A stretch of DNA of 64,000 nucleotides. Source: Pirellulaceae bacterium. Its GTDB lineage: Bacteria; Planctomycetota; Planctomycetia; Pirellulales; Pirellulaceae. Where the stretch lies: positions 806,001-870,000 of the forward strand of contig JAHBXS010000001.1 in the NCBI GenBank assembly GCA_019636375.1, written 5' to 3'. Below the pieces are notes generated by a model. The model searched no databases. It saw nothing but the letters and a program-made list of their open reading frames with translations, and was not told the origin of the DNA. Shown in pieces: positions 1 to 9,968 of this stretch. Each line of letters opens with the position of its first letter. Positions within the stretch are counted from its first letter, which is position 1. A program made the translations under genes and the position numbers.

Positions 1-595
1 ACAGTATTTCCAACTCGCAACGTGTCGACTCGTACCAGTCGGTGTCGAGTCGCAATACGCTGATCTGATCGGGCACACGCTGCGAAAGTGTTTCTTCGAC
101 CGGGCCAACAACATAGTTGATTTTTGCTGCTGGATAACCCGTAGACTCGATATGTCGTTGAACTTCGGGGAGAGAACTGACGCACCAGACGCCTTGCGGA
201 TCATCCCGTTCGTGTAGTTGAAGAAGCACCTCGGCAGTTTCACCACAAAAGTCTACATCGCGATTTGTGGGCGGCGGCATCCCCTCGAAGGTGTCATATA
301 GCCAAAGTTGACGCCTTGTATCCGCGTGTTTCACCAGAGTTTTTGCGGCAGCATGCATACTCCCGCCCCGCCAAACGCCACACTCCACAATGTCGCCGGG
401 AATATCTTGCTCAACCACATAGTCAATCGCGCGGATCAGGGCCATTAGGCGTTCGGGAGAAGTCATCGTCGTCGATTGCGTGGCGTCAATGAGGTCGCGT
501 TCCCACTCTGTTGAGTCAGGAAAACGAACGGCGAGGTCCGGAGTGAGCGGAGCAGATTTTCGTTTCGAGCGACGACGAAAAAGTTTAGGCATCAT
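1..595 (-). CDS. TylF/MycF-family O-methyltransferase-like protein (partial, runs off the left edge)
   Basis: The frame is open from an ATG at 595 (a second ATG follows at 592) to the window edge, giving about 198 residues. The translation has the SAM-binding type start DIVECGVWRGGS, then LYDTFEGMPPPT, and near the edge LRLDTDWYEST, the metal/substrate-binding signature of the TylF/MycF (macrocin O-methyltransferase) family. Family members methylate sugar hydroxyls using SAM and Mg2+, and in many bacteria they lie in polysaccharide clusters. The C-terminal end is outside the window. It is divergent from the glycosyltransferase at 937, which fits a surface-carbohydrate locus. Family is well supported by motifs; the substrate is not known. 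Confidence 0.85.
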   Translation of the reverse strand, partial: MMPKLFRRRSKRKSAPLTPDLAVRFPDSTEWERDLIDATQSTTMTSPERLMALIRAIDYVVEQDIPGDIVECGVWRGGSMHAAAKTLVKHADTRRQLWLYDTFEGMPPPTNRDVDFCGETAEVLLQLHERDDPQGVWCVSSLPEVQRHIESTGYPAAKINYVVGPVEETLSQRVPDQISVLRLDTDWYESTRCELEIL

Positions 596-936
596 GCGTT
601 CGCGCTTCCTCCCACGCGCAGTGAACTTGACGACAATAGTGGCGGTGTGGCACCAAAGCCTTCGATTTTGGCTCCGTTTCCAGAGGATTAAGCTAACAAA
701 ACGGTGCATTTTGGTAAACGCGATTGTTGCAGGATGCGGATAGTGCCAGCACTTTTTAGCGTGGCTTGTTTTCGCAAGTTCGATTAAATTTTGAAGTTCA
801 GTTTTCGCCAAAATCCTCAACAACTGACAACTTGCTTGCACAGCAATCACTCAAATGTAATAGGGAAACATGTATCGGAGGGGGCGAAAAAGGCGTTTGA
901 TTCTGACCCTAAATTTTTGTTCGAATCGTTCATAAG
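596..936. other. Intergenic region between divergent genes
   Basis: This 341-bp gap separates the methyltransferase (minus strand) from the glycosyltransferase (plus strand), so promoters for both should lie here. Open frames across it are short and have no protein-like features. I see no clear -35/-10 pair or repeat. Confidence 0.5.
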
Positions 937-1896
937 ATGGCTTTCGAGATTCCCATCGCATTTTGCATCTATAATCGCCCCGAGCCTACGGAGCGGGTTT
1001 TTCAGGCGATTCGGAGAATGCGGCCCCAACGTTTGCTGATCGTTGCAGACGGACCAAGGTCTGGAGATTCGCGAGACGAGCAGGCAGTGGAGCAAACGCG
1101 TGCGGTCCTGCAGCAAATCGATTGGCCCTGCGACGTCTCAATTGCGGCAGCCGAAACAAATCTCGGCTGTCGCCAGCGGATCGCAACTGGACTCGATTGG
1201 GCCTTTTCAATGACCGAGCGGCTGATCATTCTGGAAGACGACTGCCTGCCGCACGAATCGTTCTTTAGCTTTTGTCGCGACCTCCTTGAACATTATGCGG
1301 AAGAATCGCAAGTGATGATGGTCAGTGGAGATCGTTTCGTACCCGAAGAATTGACGCCGGGCAAATTCTATTTTTCGCGTTGGACCCATATTTGGGGTTG
1401 GGCGTCATGGCGGCGGGCGTGGCAGTCTTTCGACACCTCGCTTGAGAGTTGGCCTGAAGTTCGCGTGCAAAATCGGTTGGCCGATTTGGCAACGGAAGCC
1501 GAAGCCGAATTGTGGCGTCCCGTGTTTGACCGAGTTCATCGCGGCGAGATAGATACTTGGGATTTCTCCTGGCAGTTTTCCTGTTGGGCTCAAGACGGCC
1601 TCGTGGCGATCCCGCCGCGAAACTTGGTGACGAACATTGGCTTTGGTACGGCGGCGACCCACACCCGCGACGCCAATTCCAAATTGGCAAACCTTCCAGC
1701 CTATCCGCTTCGCACCTTCGAGTACCCACGCAACATCGAACGAAACCTTGCCGCTGACCGCTGGACACACGAGCATATTTTCTCACCGGCGTTTGCAGGG
1801 CTTCACGAACATCCGCCGCATCAATCTCGCAAAAATCGCTGGTGGAAATTTTGGAAAAAATCGAGACGGCAGCGAGCAGAATCAGTAACCCAGTGA
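937..1896 (+). CDS. GT-A fold glycosyltransferase-like protein
   Basis: 319 residues. The N-terminus (IPIAFCIYNRPEPTERVFQ) and an acidic metal-binding site ILEDDCLP (E100-D102) match nucleotide-diphospho-sugar transferases, here the type often named after hemolysin-related HlpA proteins. A Trp-rich block near residues 149-160 (WTHIWGWASW) is typical of that subgroup. The last 20 residues are very basic. It should transfer a sugar during surface polysaccharide synthesis; donor and acceptor are unknown. No strong ribosome-binding site is seen before the ATG, but the coding signal starts right there. The stop lies 8 bases before the likely start of the next gene, so the two are probably one transcript. 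Confidence 0.75.
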   Translation: MAFEIPIAFCIYNRPEPTERVFQAIRRMRPQRLLIVADGPRSGDSRDEQAVEQTRAVLQQIDWPCDVSIAAAETNLGCRQRIATGLDWAFSMTERLIILEDDCLPHESFFSFCRDLLEHYAEESQVMMVSGDRFVPEELTPGKFYFSRWTHIWGWASWRRAWQSFDTSLESWPEVRVQNRLADLATEAEAELWRPVFDRVHRGEIDTWDFSWQFSCWAQDGLVAIPPRNLVTNIGFGTAATHTRDANSKLANLPAYPLRTFEYPRNIERNLAADRWTHEHIFSPAFAGLHEHPPHQSRKNRWWKFWKKSRRQRAESVTQ

Positions 1897-1904
1897 ACGA
1901 TGTC

Positions 1905-3413
1905 ATGAGGCAATCTGCGCTCGCAAAGCACACACCCCGCATCTTGGTCGTCGCTCCCTATGCGACCGTCGCTCCGCATTTTGAAACCGAATTGGAGTTG
2001 GTCGAACGGCATTTAAATCGGGGAGACGCTGTAAGTTGGTTGGCGTGTACCGGCGGACTTTCTAATTGCGACTTCAACCCCAGCGGCGATTCAAAAAAAT
2101 GCCACGAGTGTGCCTTGCGTCGCCAGCATGGTTGGTCGTTGCTCGGCGGTGAAATTGAACGATTGGAATTGACGCAAGACTTAATCGACATTCGTGAATT
2201 TTCGAAAATTTCGGACATCGAGACGTTGAAAAAATTTCGCTATCGAGGCTTCGATGTTGGCTATGCGGTTTTGAGTTCCCTCGTTAGCGTCGTTCGTGAT
2301 CCAGCCCCCGATCTGAATGCACATCGTGAATTGTTGAACGCATTTTTCTTGAATGCCGTGTCGGTTTATGAAACGGTACGCAAATTCTTATCGGCCAATC
2401 CGGTTGATCGCGTCTATGTGTTTAATGGTCGGTTCGCGGCAATGCGAGCGGCCTTTCGAGCCGCCGAACATCAGGGGGTTGATTGCCAAATCCACGAGCG
2501 GGGTGCTTCAATGGAGCTTTTTCAATTGTACGACAATCATTTGCCGCACGATCTAGCAAGGATTCATCAGCGAATTGAGGAGGCTTGGGAACAATCACCA
2601 AATCCAGACGAAAAACATCGTGTGGGCGAGAAATGGTTCCGTGATCGTCGTGATCGGGTTGAAACGAATTGGCTGTCATTCACGAAAGGCCAAGAGACCT
2701 CGCGTCTTCCCACCGAGTTTGCCCATGATCGACACAACGTTGTGATATTCAATTCTTCTGACGATGAGTTTGTGGCGATTGGTGACAGTTGGCAAGGGAC
2801 ACTTTACTCAGATCAATTATCAGGGGTTCGAAAAATCTGTGAATCGCTTCAGGCCCGAGATCCGGCGATCAAAGTCTATCTCCGAATGCACCCCAACTTG
2901 ATTGGCGTCCTAAACGAAGTCACCTCCCAAATGCGAGCCCTAGAATACGACAACCTCACGATCCTCCCTCCCGAAGATCCAGTCGATACCTATGCCCTGA
3001 TGGACGCCGCGCGAACGGTGGTGACTTTCGGGTCGAGCACGGGGATCGAGGCTGTTTACTGGGGACGCCCGTCGGTTCTTTTGGGCCCTTGCTTTTATGA
3101 GAAATTAGGTGGAACCTATCAGCCGCACGATCATGACGAGGTTGTCGAATTATTATCGCAGCAGTTGGAACCCTTGGATTCGTTGGGAGCCCTCAAGTAC
3201 GGCTATTGGATGGGAAGCCACGGAATCAAGTTCGACTTTTTCGAACCCGAATCTTGGTACCACGGACGTTTCAAAGGCGAAGTGGTGTACGCCAAAAAAC
3301 CTAAGCTCACTCGTTGGCAAAAAGCACGCGTTTGGCTTGGGCTCGAAAAAAATCCGCAACTCAATGAGCGTCTTGAGACGCTTCAAAACCGGCAAACCCT
3401 TATCGGCAATTGA
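1905..3413 (+). CDS. Capsule/surface-carbohydrate synthesis-like protein (GT-B type)
   Basis: The frame is open from 1842, but the first plausible start is the ATG at 1905, just after the preceding stop, giving 502 residues beginning MRQSALAKHTPRILVVAPYA. The C-terminal half has the GT-B style nucleotide-binding segment VTFGSSTGIEAVYWGRPSVLLG followed by a DEVVELL helix, resembling capsule-synthesis proteins of the KpsC/LpsZ and CDP-glycerophosphotransferase type. The N-terminal half has a Cys group (CNF...CHEC) of unknown role. It probably acts with the upstream glycosyltransferase in building a cell-surface glycan. The exact family was not confirmed. Confidence 0.6.
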   Translation: MRQSALAKHTPRILVVAPYATVAPHFETELELVERHLNRGDAVSWLACTGGLSNCDFNPSGDSKKCHECALRRQHGWSLLGGEIERLELTQDLIDIREFSKISDIETLKKFRYRGFDVGYAVLSSLVSVVRDPAPDLNAHRELLNAFFLNAVSVYETVRKFLSANPVDRVYVFNGRFAAMRAAFRAAEHQGVDCQIHERGASMELFQLYDNHLPHDLARIHQRIEEAWEQSPNPDEKHRVGEKWFRDRRDRVETNWLSFTKGQETSRLPTEFAHDRHNVVIFNSSDDEFVAIGDSWQGTLYSDQLSGVRKICESLQARDPAIKVYLRMHPNLIGVLNEVTSQMRALEYDNLTILPPEDPVDTYALMDAARTVVTFGSSTGIEAVYWGRPSVLLGPCFYEKLGGTYQPHDHDEVVELLSQQLEPLDSLGALKYGYWMGSHGIKFDFFEPESWYHGRFKGEVVYAKKPKLTRWQKARVWLGLEKNPQLNERLETLQNRQTLIGN

Positions 3414-3568
3414 TCGACTATCCGAGGCGGTCCGCAAATAAGCAACATCATAGCCGCCGAATCTAAAGCGCAGAATCAAGTCAATCGTATAGGCTCCGCA
3501 CCAATTCTGGTGCATGAAAGCCGTACACGAGGACTTGCTGTACTATTTCAGATCAAATTCCGCCCGGC

Positions 3569-5578
3569 CTACCAGATGCGAATACGTTCGGCTACCGGTT
3601 TGAAAAGACCATCGGTTTCTTTAACATCAAACGCTTCGTAAAAAGCGTCAATGTTCGTGACGGGGCCGTTCGCGCGGTAGTGCGATGGAGCGTGGGGGTC
3701 GGTCGCCAAGCGTTTCACCATTTCCGCATCACGGTACTTCCGCTGCCACACGCGACTCCAGCCGATGAAAAACAGTTGATCACCGTTCCAGTCTTCCAAC
3801 GACTCTTCAGGTTTTCCCTCGCGAGCAATTTTGTAAGCTTTGTAGGCAATCGCCAAACCTGAAAGGTCGGCGATGTTTTCGCCGAGCGTAAAGGCACCTT
3901 TGACATTCATGCCAGGGAGCGGTTCATATTGATCGTATTGAGCGATCAATCGCTTGGTGAGACTTTCGAATGCCTGACGGTCATCGTCGGTCCACCAGTT
4001 TCGCAAATTGCCATCCCCATCGTAACGGCTTCCTTGATCGTCAAAGGCGTGACTGATTTCGTGCCCAATCACAGCCCCAATTCCACCATAGTTCAATGCG
4101 TCAGGCCCATTCAGATCAAAAAACGGCGGTTGCAAAATCGCTGCTGGAAAGACGATTTCATTGAGGGGTGGATTGTAATAAGCGTTGACGGTTTGCGGAG
4201 TCATCCCCCATTCGGTGCGATCAACCGGCTTGTTGAGTCGGCTCGTCTGTCGGTTGCTTTCGAATTGGGCCGAGCGGATCACATTTCCCACCAAATCATC
4301 TGGCTTGACCTCTAAACTCGAATAATCTCGCCACTTGTCGGGATAGCCGATTTTGGTGGTGATCTTGCTCAATTTATCTTTCGCTTGGGCTTTGGTTGTG
4401 TCCGTCATCCAAGCAAGCTCGTCAATACTTGAGTCAAATGCAGCCAACAGATTTTTAACCAACTCGTTCATGCGAGCCTTGGCTTCCGGCTTAAAATATT
4501 CGGCAACATACAACTCGCCGACCGCCTCACCTAGGGCTCCTCCGATGAGATTGATACTTCGTTTCCAGCGGGGTTGTTGTTCGGGAATCCCGGCCAATTG
4601 CTTTTCGTGGAACTCGAAATGAGCCAATTCGAATTCACGAGCGAGGAACGGTGCAAAACGGTCAAGGACTCGGAACTGCAAGTAGTTTTTCCAAGTGGCC
4701 AATTCCACACTGTCGATGATACCATCAAGTTTTTCGAAGTAGCTGGGGGTCAGGACGTTTACCTCTTGGGCCTCGCCGACACCTGCTGCGTCGAGCATTT
4801 TCGCCCAGGGTAAGCGACTTGAAAGGGTCGTCAACTCACCGACGCTAACTTTGTTGTAAGTTTTTTCAGCGTCTCGCATTTCGACTCGCGACCATTGTGC
4901 TTCGGCTAATTTGCTTTCCAGCGCAAGAATATTTTCCCCAGGTCGCTCATCCATCTGAGCCAATTCGAATAGGCGATTGATGTAGATGACCAAAGCGGCC
5001 TTGTCTTTCAAATACTTTTCGTCATCTTTCAAATAATAGTCGCGGTCGGGAAGCGTCGTTCCCATCCCAACGATATTGACCAGATAGCGGGATGGGTTTT
5101 TGCGATCCACGCCAACAAAGGCTCCAACGGGAGAACGCACGCCATTGCTACCCATTCGACCTGCATGAACCCAGAGGGCTTCCTTCGAGTCGATTTCGGC
5201 AACCTCCCGCAGCATTCCCACAATTGGGTTGATCCCCAATTGATTTGCCAACCCTTCGTTCATGGCAGCACGATAAAAATCTGCAACCTTTTGGGCATTA
5301 GTTCCTGGTTTATGTTGGACCTCCATTGAGCCCACAATGATCGCTTGAATTCTTTCTCGCGAAAGGTCGTCCAGTTGAATGAAGGAGCCGTAATTAGACT
5401 TGTCACTGGGGATTTCAGTATTTCGCAACCAACTGCCGTTGACGTACATAAACAAGTCGTCTTGTACCCGCACCCCTTTGTCAAAGGTGCTTAGATCAAG
5501 CGGAGATTGAGCTTGGCAAAGAGTCGCCGCTGAGAACAAAAATAAAGTGATGGCACAAAGCCTTGTTAACCCGAACAT
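3569..5578 (-). CDS. M13-family zinc metallopeptidase (neprilysin/PepO-like), secreted
   Basis: 669 residues with a signal peptide of about 23 residues (hydrophobic core then CQAQ). The catalytic zinc motif HEISH is at 506-510 and the third zinc ligand is in ENIADLSG (E567, D571). The substrate-binding NAYY is at 465-468, and the C-terminus ends RIRIW like other M13 enzymes. Length matches bacterial PepO/neprilysin-like enzymes (about 650-690). It should cleave oligopeptides in the periplasm or outside the cell. It is a single gene: the neighbours are convergent on one side (GT operon) and divergent on the other (phosphohexomutase). Confidence 0.95.
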   Translation of the reverse strand: MFGLTRLCAITLFLFSAATLCQAQSPLDLSTFDKGVRVQDDLFMYVNGSWLRNTEIPSDKSNYGSFIQLDDLSRERIQAIIVGSMEVQHKPGTNAQKVADFYRAAMNEGLANQLGINPIVGMLREVAEIDSKEALWVHAGRMGSNGVRSPVGAFVGVDRKNPSRYLVNIVGMGTTLPDRDYYLKDDEKYLKDKAALVIYINRLFELAQMDERPGENILALESKLAEAQWSRVEMRDAEKTYNKVSVGELTTLSSRLPWAKMLDAAGVGEAQEVNVLTPSYFEKLDGIIDSVELATWKNYLQFRVLDRFAPFLAREFELAHFEFHEKQLAGIPEQQPRWKRSINLIGGALGEAVGELYVAEYFKPEAKARMNELVKNLLAAFDSSIDELAWMTDTTKAQAKDKLSKITTKIGYPDKWRDYSSLEVKPDDLVGNVIRSAQFESNRQTSRLNKPVDRTEWGMTPQTVNAYYNPPLNEIVFPAAILQPPFFDLNGPDALNYGGIGAVIGHEISHAFDDQGSRYDGDGNLRNWWTDDDRQAFESLTKRLIAQYDQYEPLPGMNVKGAFTLGENIADLSGLAIAYKAYKIAREGKPEESLEDWNGDQLFFIGWSRVWQRKYRDAEMVKRLATDPHAPSHYRANGPVTNIDAFYEAFDVKETDGLFKPVAERIRIW

Positions 5579-5926
5579 GATTTCCTCTTTTTAGCAAAAA
5601 CCGGTTACTTCCCGTGATGACTGACAATCACCGCTACATTCAAAATTATCGCGATTTCGCGACAACTTTAAAGCGGGTAGTTGCGTTGAATTTAGCCTGA
5701 GCTGGACAGGGAATATCGTCCTAGCCGATTGCAGGTAAGGGCAGGGCGATAATAATGGACGGCTCTTCAAGCGAGCGGCGAAATTTCCCCTGAAAATCGG
5801 CCTTGGCTTCCAGTTTGTGATTCGTACTTTTCTCGACATCCACAGATTGAAAGCCTACGCCACGGGTAGATTGTTTCCTAACGCTCACCTAATTTTTCAT
5901 ACTCGACTTAAAGGACAAAAGATTAA
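5579..5926. other. Divergent intergenic region
   Basis: 348 bp between the M13 peptidase and the phosphohexomutase gene, expected to hold promoters for both. A purine-rich AAAGGAC lies 10 bases before the ATG at 5927 and is the likely ribosome-binding site. Nothing else recognisable. Confidence 0.5.
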
Positions 5927-7288
5927 ATGAGTGAACCGATTATCAGCGTGTCGGGATTGCGAGGCATTGTCGGCGACAGCCTTACGCCGTTGATCGCGTC
6001 GCAGTACGTAGCCGCGTTTGCGAGCGGTCTTCCCCAAGGGGGCTCGATTGTCGTGACTCGCGACGGACGAGTGAGTGGCCCGATGTTGGCTGGCGTCATC
6101 TGCAGCACGTTGCAAGCTTGCGGATTTGATGTGCTCTACGCCGATGTCGCCGCGACGCCGACGACCGGGGTTTTGGTCCGCCAACTAAAAGCTGTCGCCG
6201 GAATTCAAATTTCGGCCAGTCATAATCCTCCCCCTTACAATGGCATCAAACTGTTTAGCGCTGATGGTCGCGTCATTTCGGCGATAGCCGGGCAGCGTGT
6301 CATCGATGACTACAGGGCGGAGCGAGCAAACTTCTGCGGTGTCGATCAACTGGGTAAACTCTCCGACGTGAAGGACACCATGACGGCCCATCTTCAACGG
6401 GTTCTCAACACGGTGAACCGCGAGCGGATTCGAAAATGTAATTTCCGCGTAGTCCTAGACAGCAATCATGGAGCGGGTTCAGTTCTCGGGGGGGGGCTCC
6501 TGGAAGAACTCGGTTGCCAAGTCGAAATTCTCGGAGGAACTCCCGACGGTTTATTCGCACATCCGCCTGAGCCCACAGCGAGCAACCTGCAGTCAGTCGC
6601 TGAAAAAGCCCGTTCAATAGGTGCCGATGTCGTTTTTTGCCAAGACCCCGATGCAGATCGCTTGGCTGTCATCGACGAGAACGGCACCTACATTGGAGAA
6701 GAATATACGCTGGCCCTGACACTTGACCACGCCCTTTCGCAAATCGACGCAAGCGGACGATCGGTAGTGACAAACTGTTCATCCAGTCGGATGTCTGCCG
6801 ACATCGCTAAACGTCATGGTGCGAAATATCAAATGAGCGCCGTCGGCGAGGCAAATGTCACTCAAAAAATGCTCGACACAAACGCCGTTTATGGAGGGGA
6901 AGGGAATGGTGGTCCAATCGACCCGCGAGTCGGCTACGTTCGCGACAGTTTTGCCGCGATGGCCCAAATCCTCGATTCCATGTCTGCGTCGGGAAAACGC
7001 GTTTCAGAATTAGTAGCCGGTTTGCCGCGATACGAAATTCATAAGACAACCTTGCCCCTTCCGCAACAATTTGTGCCGGCCTTGCTCGATCAACTTGCAG
7101 TTGAGTTTTCAGACGCGAAAGCGGATCGTCAAGACGGTTTGCGACTTGATTGGCCCAATCGCTGGTTGCTGGTGCGACCAAGCAATACTGAGCCGATCGT
7201 ACGAGCAATCGCGGAAGCTAATGATCTAGCTGACGCTCAAAACCTTTGCGAACGCACGGCAGAAATCGCTCGGGCGCTTGCGAAGTGA
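5927..7288 (+). CDS. Phosphoglucosamine mutase / phosphomannomutase family protein
   Basis: 453 residues, the usual length of alpha-D-phosphohexomutases. The active-site serine loop ISASHNPPPYNGIKLF has the phosphorylated Ser at 98; the Mg2+ loop DPDADR is at 240-245; a sugar-binding GEGNGG follows; and the phosphate-binding RPSNTEP lies near the C-terminus. Enzymes of this family move a phosphate between the 1 and 6 positions of a hexose, supplying GlcNAc-1-P for cell wall or mannose-1-P for glycans. The N-terminus SVSGLRGIVGDSLTP resembles GlmM-like archaeal and bacterial members, but GlmM and ManB activity cannot be told apart by eye. First gene of a + strand run with the next two genes. 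Confidence 0.9.
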   Translation: MSEPIISVSGLRGIVGDSLTPLIASQYVAAFASGLPQGGSIVVTRDGRVSGPMLAGVICSTLQACGFDVLYADVAATPTTGVLVRQLKAVAGIQISASHNPPPYNGIKLFSADGRVISAIAGQRVIDDYRAERANFCGVDQLGKLSDVKDTMTAHLQRVLNTVNRERIRKCNFRVVLDSNHGAGSVLGGGLLEELGCQVEILGGTPDGLFAHPPEPTASNLQSVAEKARSIGADVVFCQDPDADRLAVIDENGTYIGEEYTLALTLDHALSQIDASGRSVVTNCSSSRMSADIAKRHGAKYQMSAVGEANVTQKMLDTNAVYGGEGNGGPIDPRVGYVRDSFAAMAQILDSMSASGKRVSELVAGLPRYEIHKTTLPLPQQFVPALLDQLAVEFSDAKADRQDGLRLDWPNRWLLVRPSNTEPIVRAIAEANDLADAQNLCERTAEIARALAK

Positions 7289-7329
7289 GAGTGATCTTAA
7301 GACAATTTTCGATGAGGACATAAAGCACG

Positions 7330-8319
7330 ATGACAAATCAAAAAGTCTTACAGGTCGAAAAACTACCCGATGGCTCGATCCGCCGCTCGATTTGTGAACG
7401 GCCTCTGAGTCCGTTGCAGGACGGATTTGTACGTGTGCGGGTGGCCTATTCTGCCCTTAACTTCAAAGACGCCTTGGCAGCCACAGGCAACCCCGGTGTC
7501 GCAAAACATTTGCCTTTAGTCCCCGGCATTGACGCGGTTGGAGAGATTGTCGAAGGAGAATCGCGGTTCTCGACCGGTCAATCTGTAATGGTGGCTCATC
7601 CAGATTTTGGAACGGCGGTCGATGGCGGTTTCGCTCGATTTGTGGATGTCCCCGATACTTGGCTCTATCAAGTTCCCGAAGGGCTTTCGAATTTGGATGC
7701 AGTCACGTTGGGAACCGCTGGTTTTACGGCGGCTCAATGCGTTGAAGGATTGGTGAAAGCCGGGATTTCTCCAGATTCCGGAGACATCGTCGTGACAGGT
7801 GCAACTGGCGGAGTGGGCATTTTCGCGGTCATGTATTTGAAACAACTCGGCTTCTCCGTCGTGGCCTCGACGGGAAAGTTGATTCGTGAGGCAGAGCTAA
7901 AAAGGTTAGGGGCCGCCCGAGTTGTCCATCGCGATGAAATTATCGACGAAAGCACGCGACCACTTTTGACTGCCAAGTGGGGTGGAGCGGTAGACACCGT
8001 TGGCGGCAAGACTTTGTCGAGCATTATACGGAGCACGAAACCGCATTGTGTTGTGACCGCCTGCGGCCTTGTCGGCGGGCACGAGTTGAACCTGACGGTT
8101 TACCCCTTCATTTTGCGCGGAGTTTCACTGATTGGAATCGACTCGGCTCTGGTCAGTGCGGCGGACCGCACTGCTTTGTGGAATAAAATGTCAAAAGAGT
8201 GGCGACTCGGCGATGTAGAGTCGTTGGCAAATGTGATCGAAATCGAAGGCTTGGAAAACGCGATTGAAACGATTTTGCAAGGCCAAGTATTTGGGCGGTA
8301 TGTGATTAAGTTGTCCTAA
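7330..8319 (+). CDS. YhdH/AcuI-family NADPH:acryloyl-CoA reductase-like protein
   Basis: 329 residues of the zinc-free medium-chain dehydrogenase (quinone oxidoreductase) family. The start YSALNFKDALAATG, then LPLVPGIDAVGEI, and the nucleotide-binding GATGGVG at 157-163 are hallmarks of the YhdH/YhfP/AcuI group, whose characterised members reduce acryloyl-CoA to propionyl-CoA with NADPH. It follows the mutase gene by 41 bases and precedes an SDR gene by 18 bases, so the last two are surely cotranscribed. The physiological substrate here is inferred only from the family. Confidence 0.88.
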   Translation: MTNQKVLQVEKLPDGSIRRSICERPLSPLQDGFVRVRVAYSALNFKDALAATGNPGVAKHLPLVPGIDAVGEIVEGESRFSTGQSVMVAHPDFGTAVDGGFARFVDVPDTWLYQVPEGLSNLDAVTLGTAGFTAAQCVEGLVKAGISPDSGDIVVTGATGGVGIFAVMYLKQLGFSVVASTGKLIREAELKRLGAARVVHRDEIIDESTRPLLTAKWGGAVDTVGGKTLSSIIRSTKPHCVVTACGLVGGHELNLTVYPFILRGVSLIGIDSALVSAADRTALWNKMSKEWRLGDVESLANVIEIEGLENAIETILQGQVFGRYVIKLS

Positions 8320-8337
8320 GCGAGTGGCCAAGCGAGT

Positions 8338-9147
8338 ATGAGTTTTTGGAAAAACAAAATTGTGGTCGTCGTCGGAGGCTCACATGGGCTAGGCCGAGAA
8401 ATCGCGCGGGAACTGGCCGCCCAAAGTGCAGTTGTCATTCTGGTCGCTCGAACTGAAGAAACCCTGCGATCAGCCGCTGCCGCAATTCGCGAGGAAACTG
8501 GATGCGAAGTTGCATGGCGAATTGCCGATGTTACCGACGCACAACAGGCGGCGCAGGCGATTTCTTCCATTGTCAACGAGCGAAGTGGCATTGATGTGCT
8601 CGTCAACGTTGTGGGAGTTTCATTGCGGACAAAACTCGCAGAAACAACTCCAGAGACCTTTAAAGCTCAGATGAATCTGAACTTTTTTACCGCCGTTAAT
8701 TGCATCCAAGCGGCTTTGCCTACTTTGATTTCACGTCGTGGTTGTGTCATTAACATTGCGAGTCTCGCGGCGAAAACTCCTTGGCCACTGGTCGGCCCCT
8801 ACGTTACAAGCAAGGCCGCCTTAGCTGCCTATTCCAATCAATTGAGATTCGAGATACCCGAGTTGGGAACGGTTTTGCTCGTTTGTCCTGGCCCGCTACG
8901 CCGTTCTGATGCAGGCTCGCGGTACATGGATTCTGCCAATGGACTGGGCGACGCCGCCGCGGCGCCCGGTGCCGGAGTCCGCTTGTCTGGATTGGACCAG
9001 CGCAAATTAGCTGGCGAAATATTGCGCGCCGCGTCCAGAGGCAAACGGGAACTTATCCGTCCCTGGCGGGCAAAACTTCTATTCTGGGCCGATCATTTCT
9101 CTCCACGATTTGCCGATTGGCTCCGCCGCCGCTTCAACAAGAATTAG
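8338..9147 (+). CDS. SDR-family NAD(P)-dependent oxidoreductase
   Basis: 269 residues. The Rossmann motif GGSHGLG is at 13-19, the catalytic Ser at 142 in INIASLAAK, and the YxxxK pair at Tyr155 and Lys159 (YVTSK). This is a classical short-chain dehydrogenase; the substrate is unknown. The C-terminal 30 residues are basic with an amphipathic stretch (LLFWADHFSPRFADWLRRR), as in SDRs that touch membranes. It lies 18 bases after the AcuI-like gene and is probably in the same operon. Confidence 0.88.
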   Translation: MSFWKNKIVVVVGGSHGLGREIARELAAQSAVVILVARTEETLRSAAAAIREETGCEVAWRIADVTDAQQAAQAISSIVNERSGIDVLVNVVGVSLRTKLAETTPETFKAQMNLNFFTAVNCIQAALPTLISRRGCVINIASLAAKTPWPLVGPYVTSKAALAAYSNQLRFEIPELGTVLLVCPGPLRRSDAGSRYMDSANGLGDAAAAPGAGVRLSGLDQRKLAGEILRAASRGKRELIRPWRAKLLFWADHFSPRFADWLRRRFNKN

Positions 9148-9209
9148 CGGCATTCCGGCCGTAGATTTTTCGTTTCGTACGATCGTAGCAAGTGTAGAAT
9201 TGTCAACGA

Positions 9210-9896
9210 CTACGGTTGATTTAGGCTTAGCTCGAATTCACAGACCAGTTCATTCAGGGCCTCAAAAATAGAAGCATCGTTTGTCCAAAAGTCGAATAAC
9301 TCTCCCTCCCAGTTGTAAAGGGTTGCTCGGTCATTTGGAAGATACAGATAAGCATTCCATTGAAACCTACACGCTTTTCCATAGAGCGCGACGGCGAACT
9401 CGATTTCGTCGGGCGCAAACAAGTGCCCTGGAGCATCAATCAAAAATCTCGATTCAATTGCAAGGCCTCGGAGTGAATTCATGACGAGCATTTCGGATGG
9501 CCGATAGAGTGGCCAATCCGTGATATGAACGAGCTTTTCTGCGTTTACAATCCGAAAATATTGGCGAAGAAATTCAGCATTTGAAAGTGGAGCATTTGGA
9601 ACGCGGAATTGAAGATAATGGCGAGGCAACCTCGGATTACCATAGGGTTCTGGAGTGACGCAATGCTCCGACTGCCACTGACTGATTTCATTCAACGTCA
9701 TGCATTTCATGAGACAGGTTCGATTGGGTTTAGCAGGAATTTTTGGGGCACAAAATTCAGAGGACCAAACGTTTTCAGGAACCATTATGGCTTCGGGCGA
9801 GCTGTTCAAGAGAGCCTGAGGGTCGTAAGCCATCGGCACTACAATCCCGTTGGCGTCGGTCCGAAACTCGACTTTGCCACTCTGATCATAGGTCAT
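9210..9896 (-). CDS. Hypothetical protein, unknown family
   Basis: 228 residues if started at the ATG at 9896 (MTYDQSGKVEFRTDANG). The frame stays open up to a GTG at 9980, but that codon lies inside an inverted-repeat arm, so the internal ATG is preferred. The protein is not membrane bound and has several aromatic-rich segments (AYLYLPNDRATLYNWEGELFDFW). I recognise no family. It is convergent with the SDR operon and lies just downstream of the restriction locus on the same strand as hsdM. Confidence 0.55.
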   Translation of the reverse strand: MTYDQSGKVEFRTDANGIVVPMAYDPQALLNSSPEAIMVPENVWSSEFCAPKIPAKPNRTCLMKCMTLNEISQWQSEHCVTPEPYGNPRLPRHYLQFRVPNAPLSNAEFLRQYFRIVNAEKLVHITDWPLYRPSEMLVMNSLRGLAIESRFLIDAPGHLFAPDEIEFAVALYGKACRFQWNAYLYLPNDRATLYNWEGELFDFWTNDASIFEALNELVCEFELSLNQP

Positions 9897-9968
9897 ACTG
9901 GTCAAATCGCCAAACGCAAAAGGTAACCGTTCACAGAATTTGTTCGATTTGCTTGAAAATGGCGGAAT

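Noticed and set aside
1842-1904. Longer start for the second glycosyltransferase-like gene
   Set aside because: The extra 21 codons overlap the preceding gene and show no similarity; the ATG at 1905 sits just after the preceding stop.
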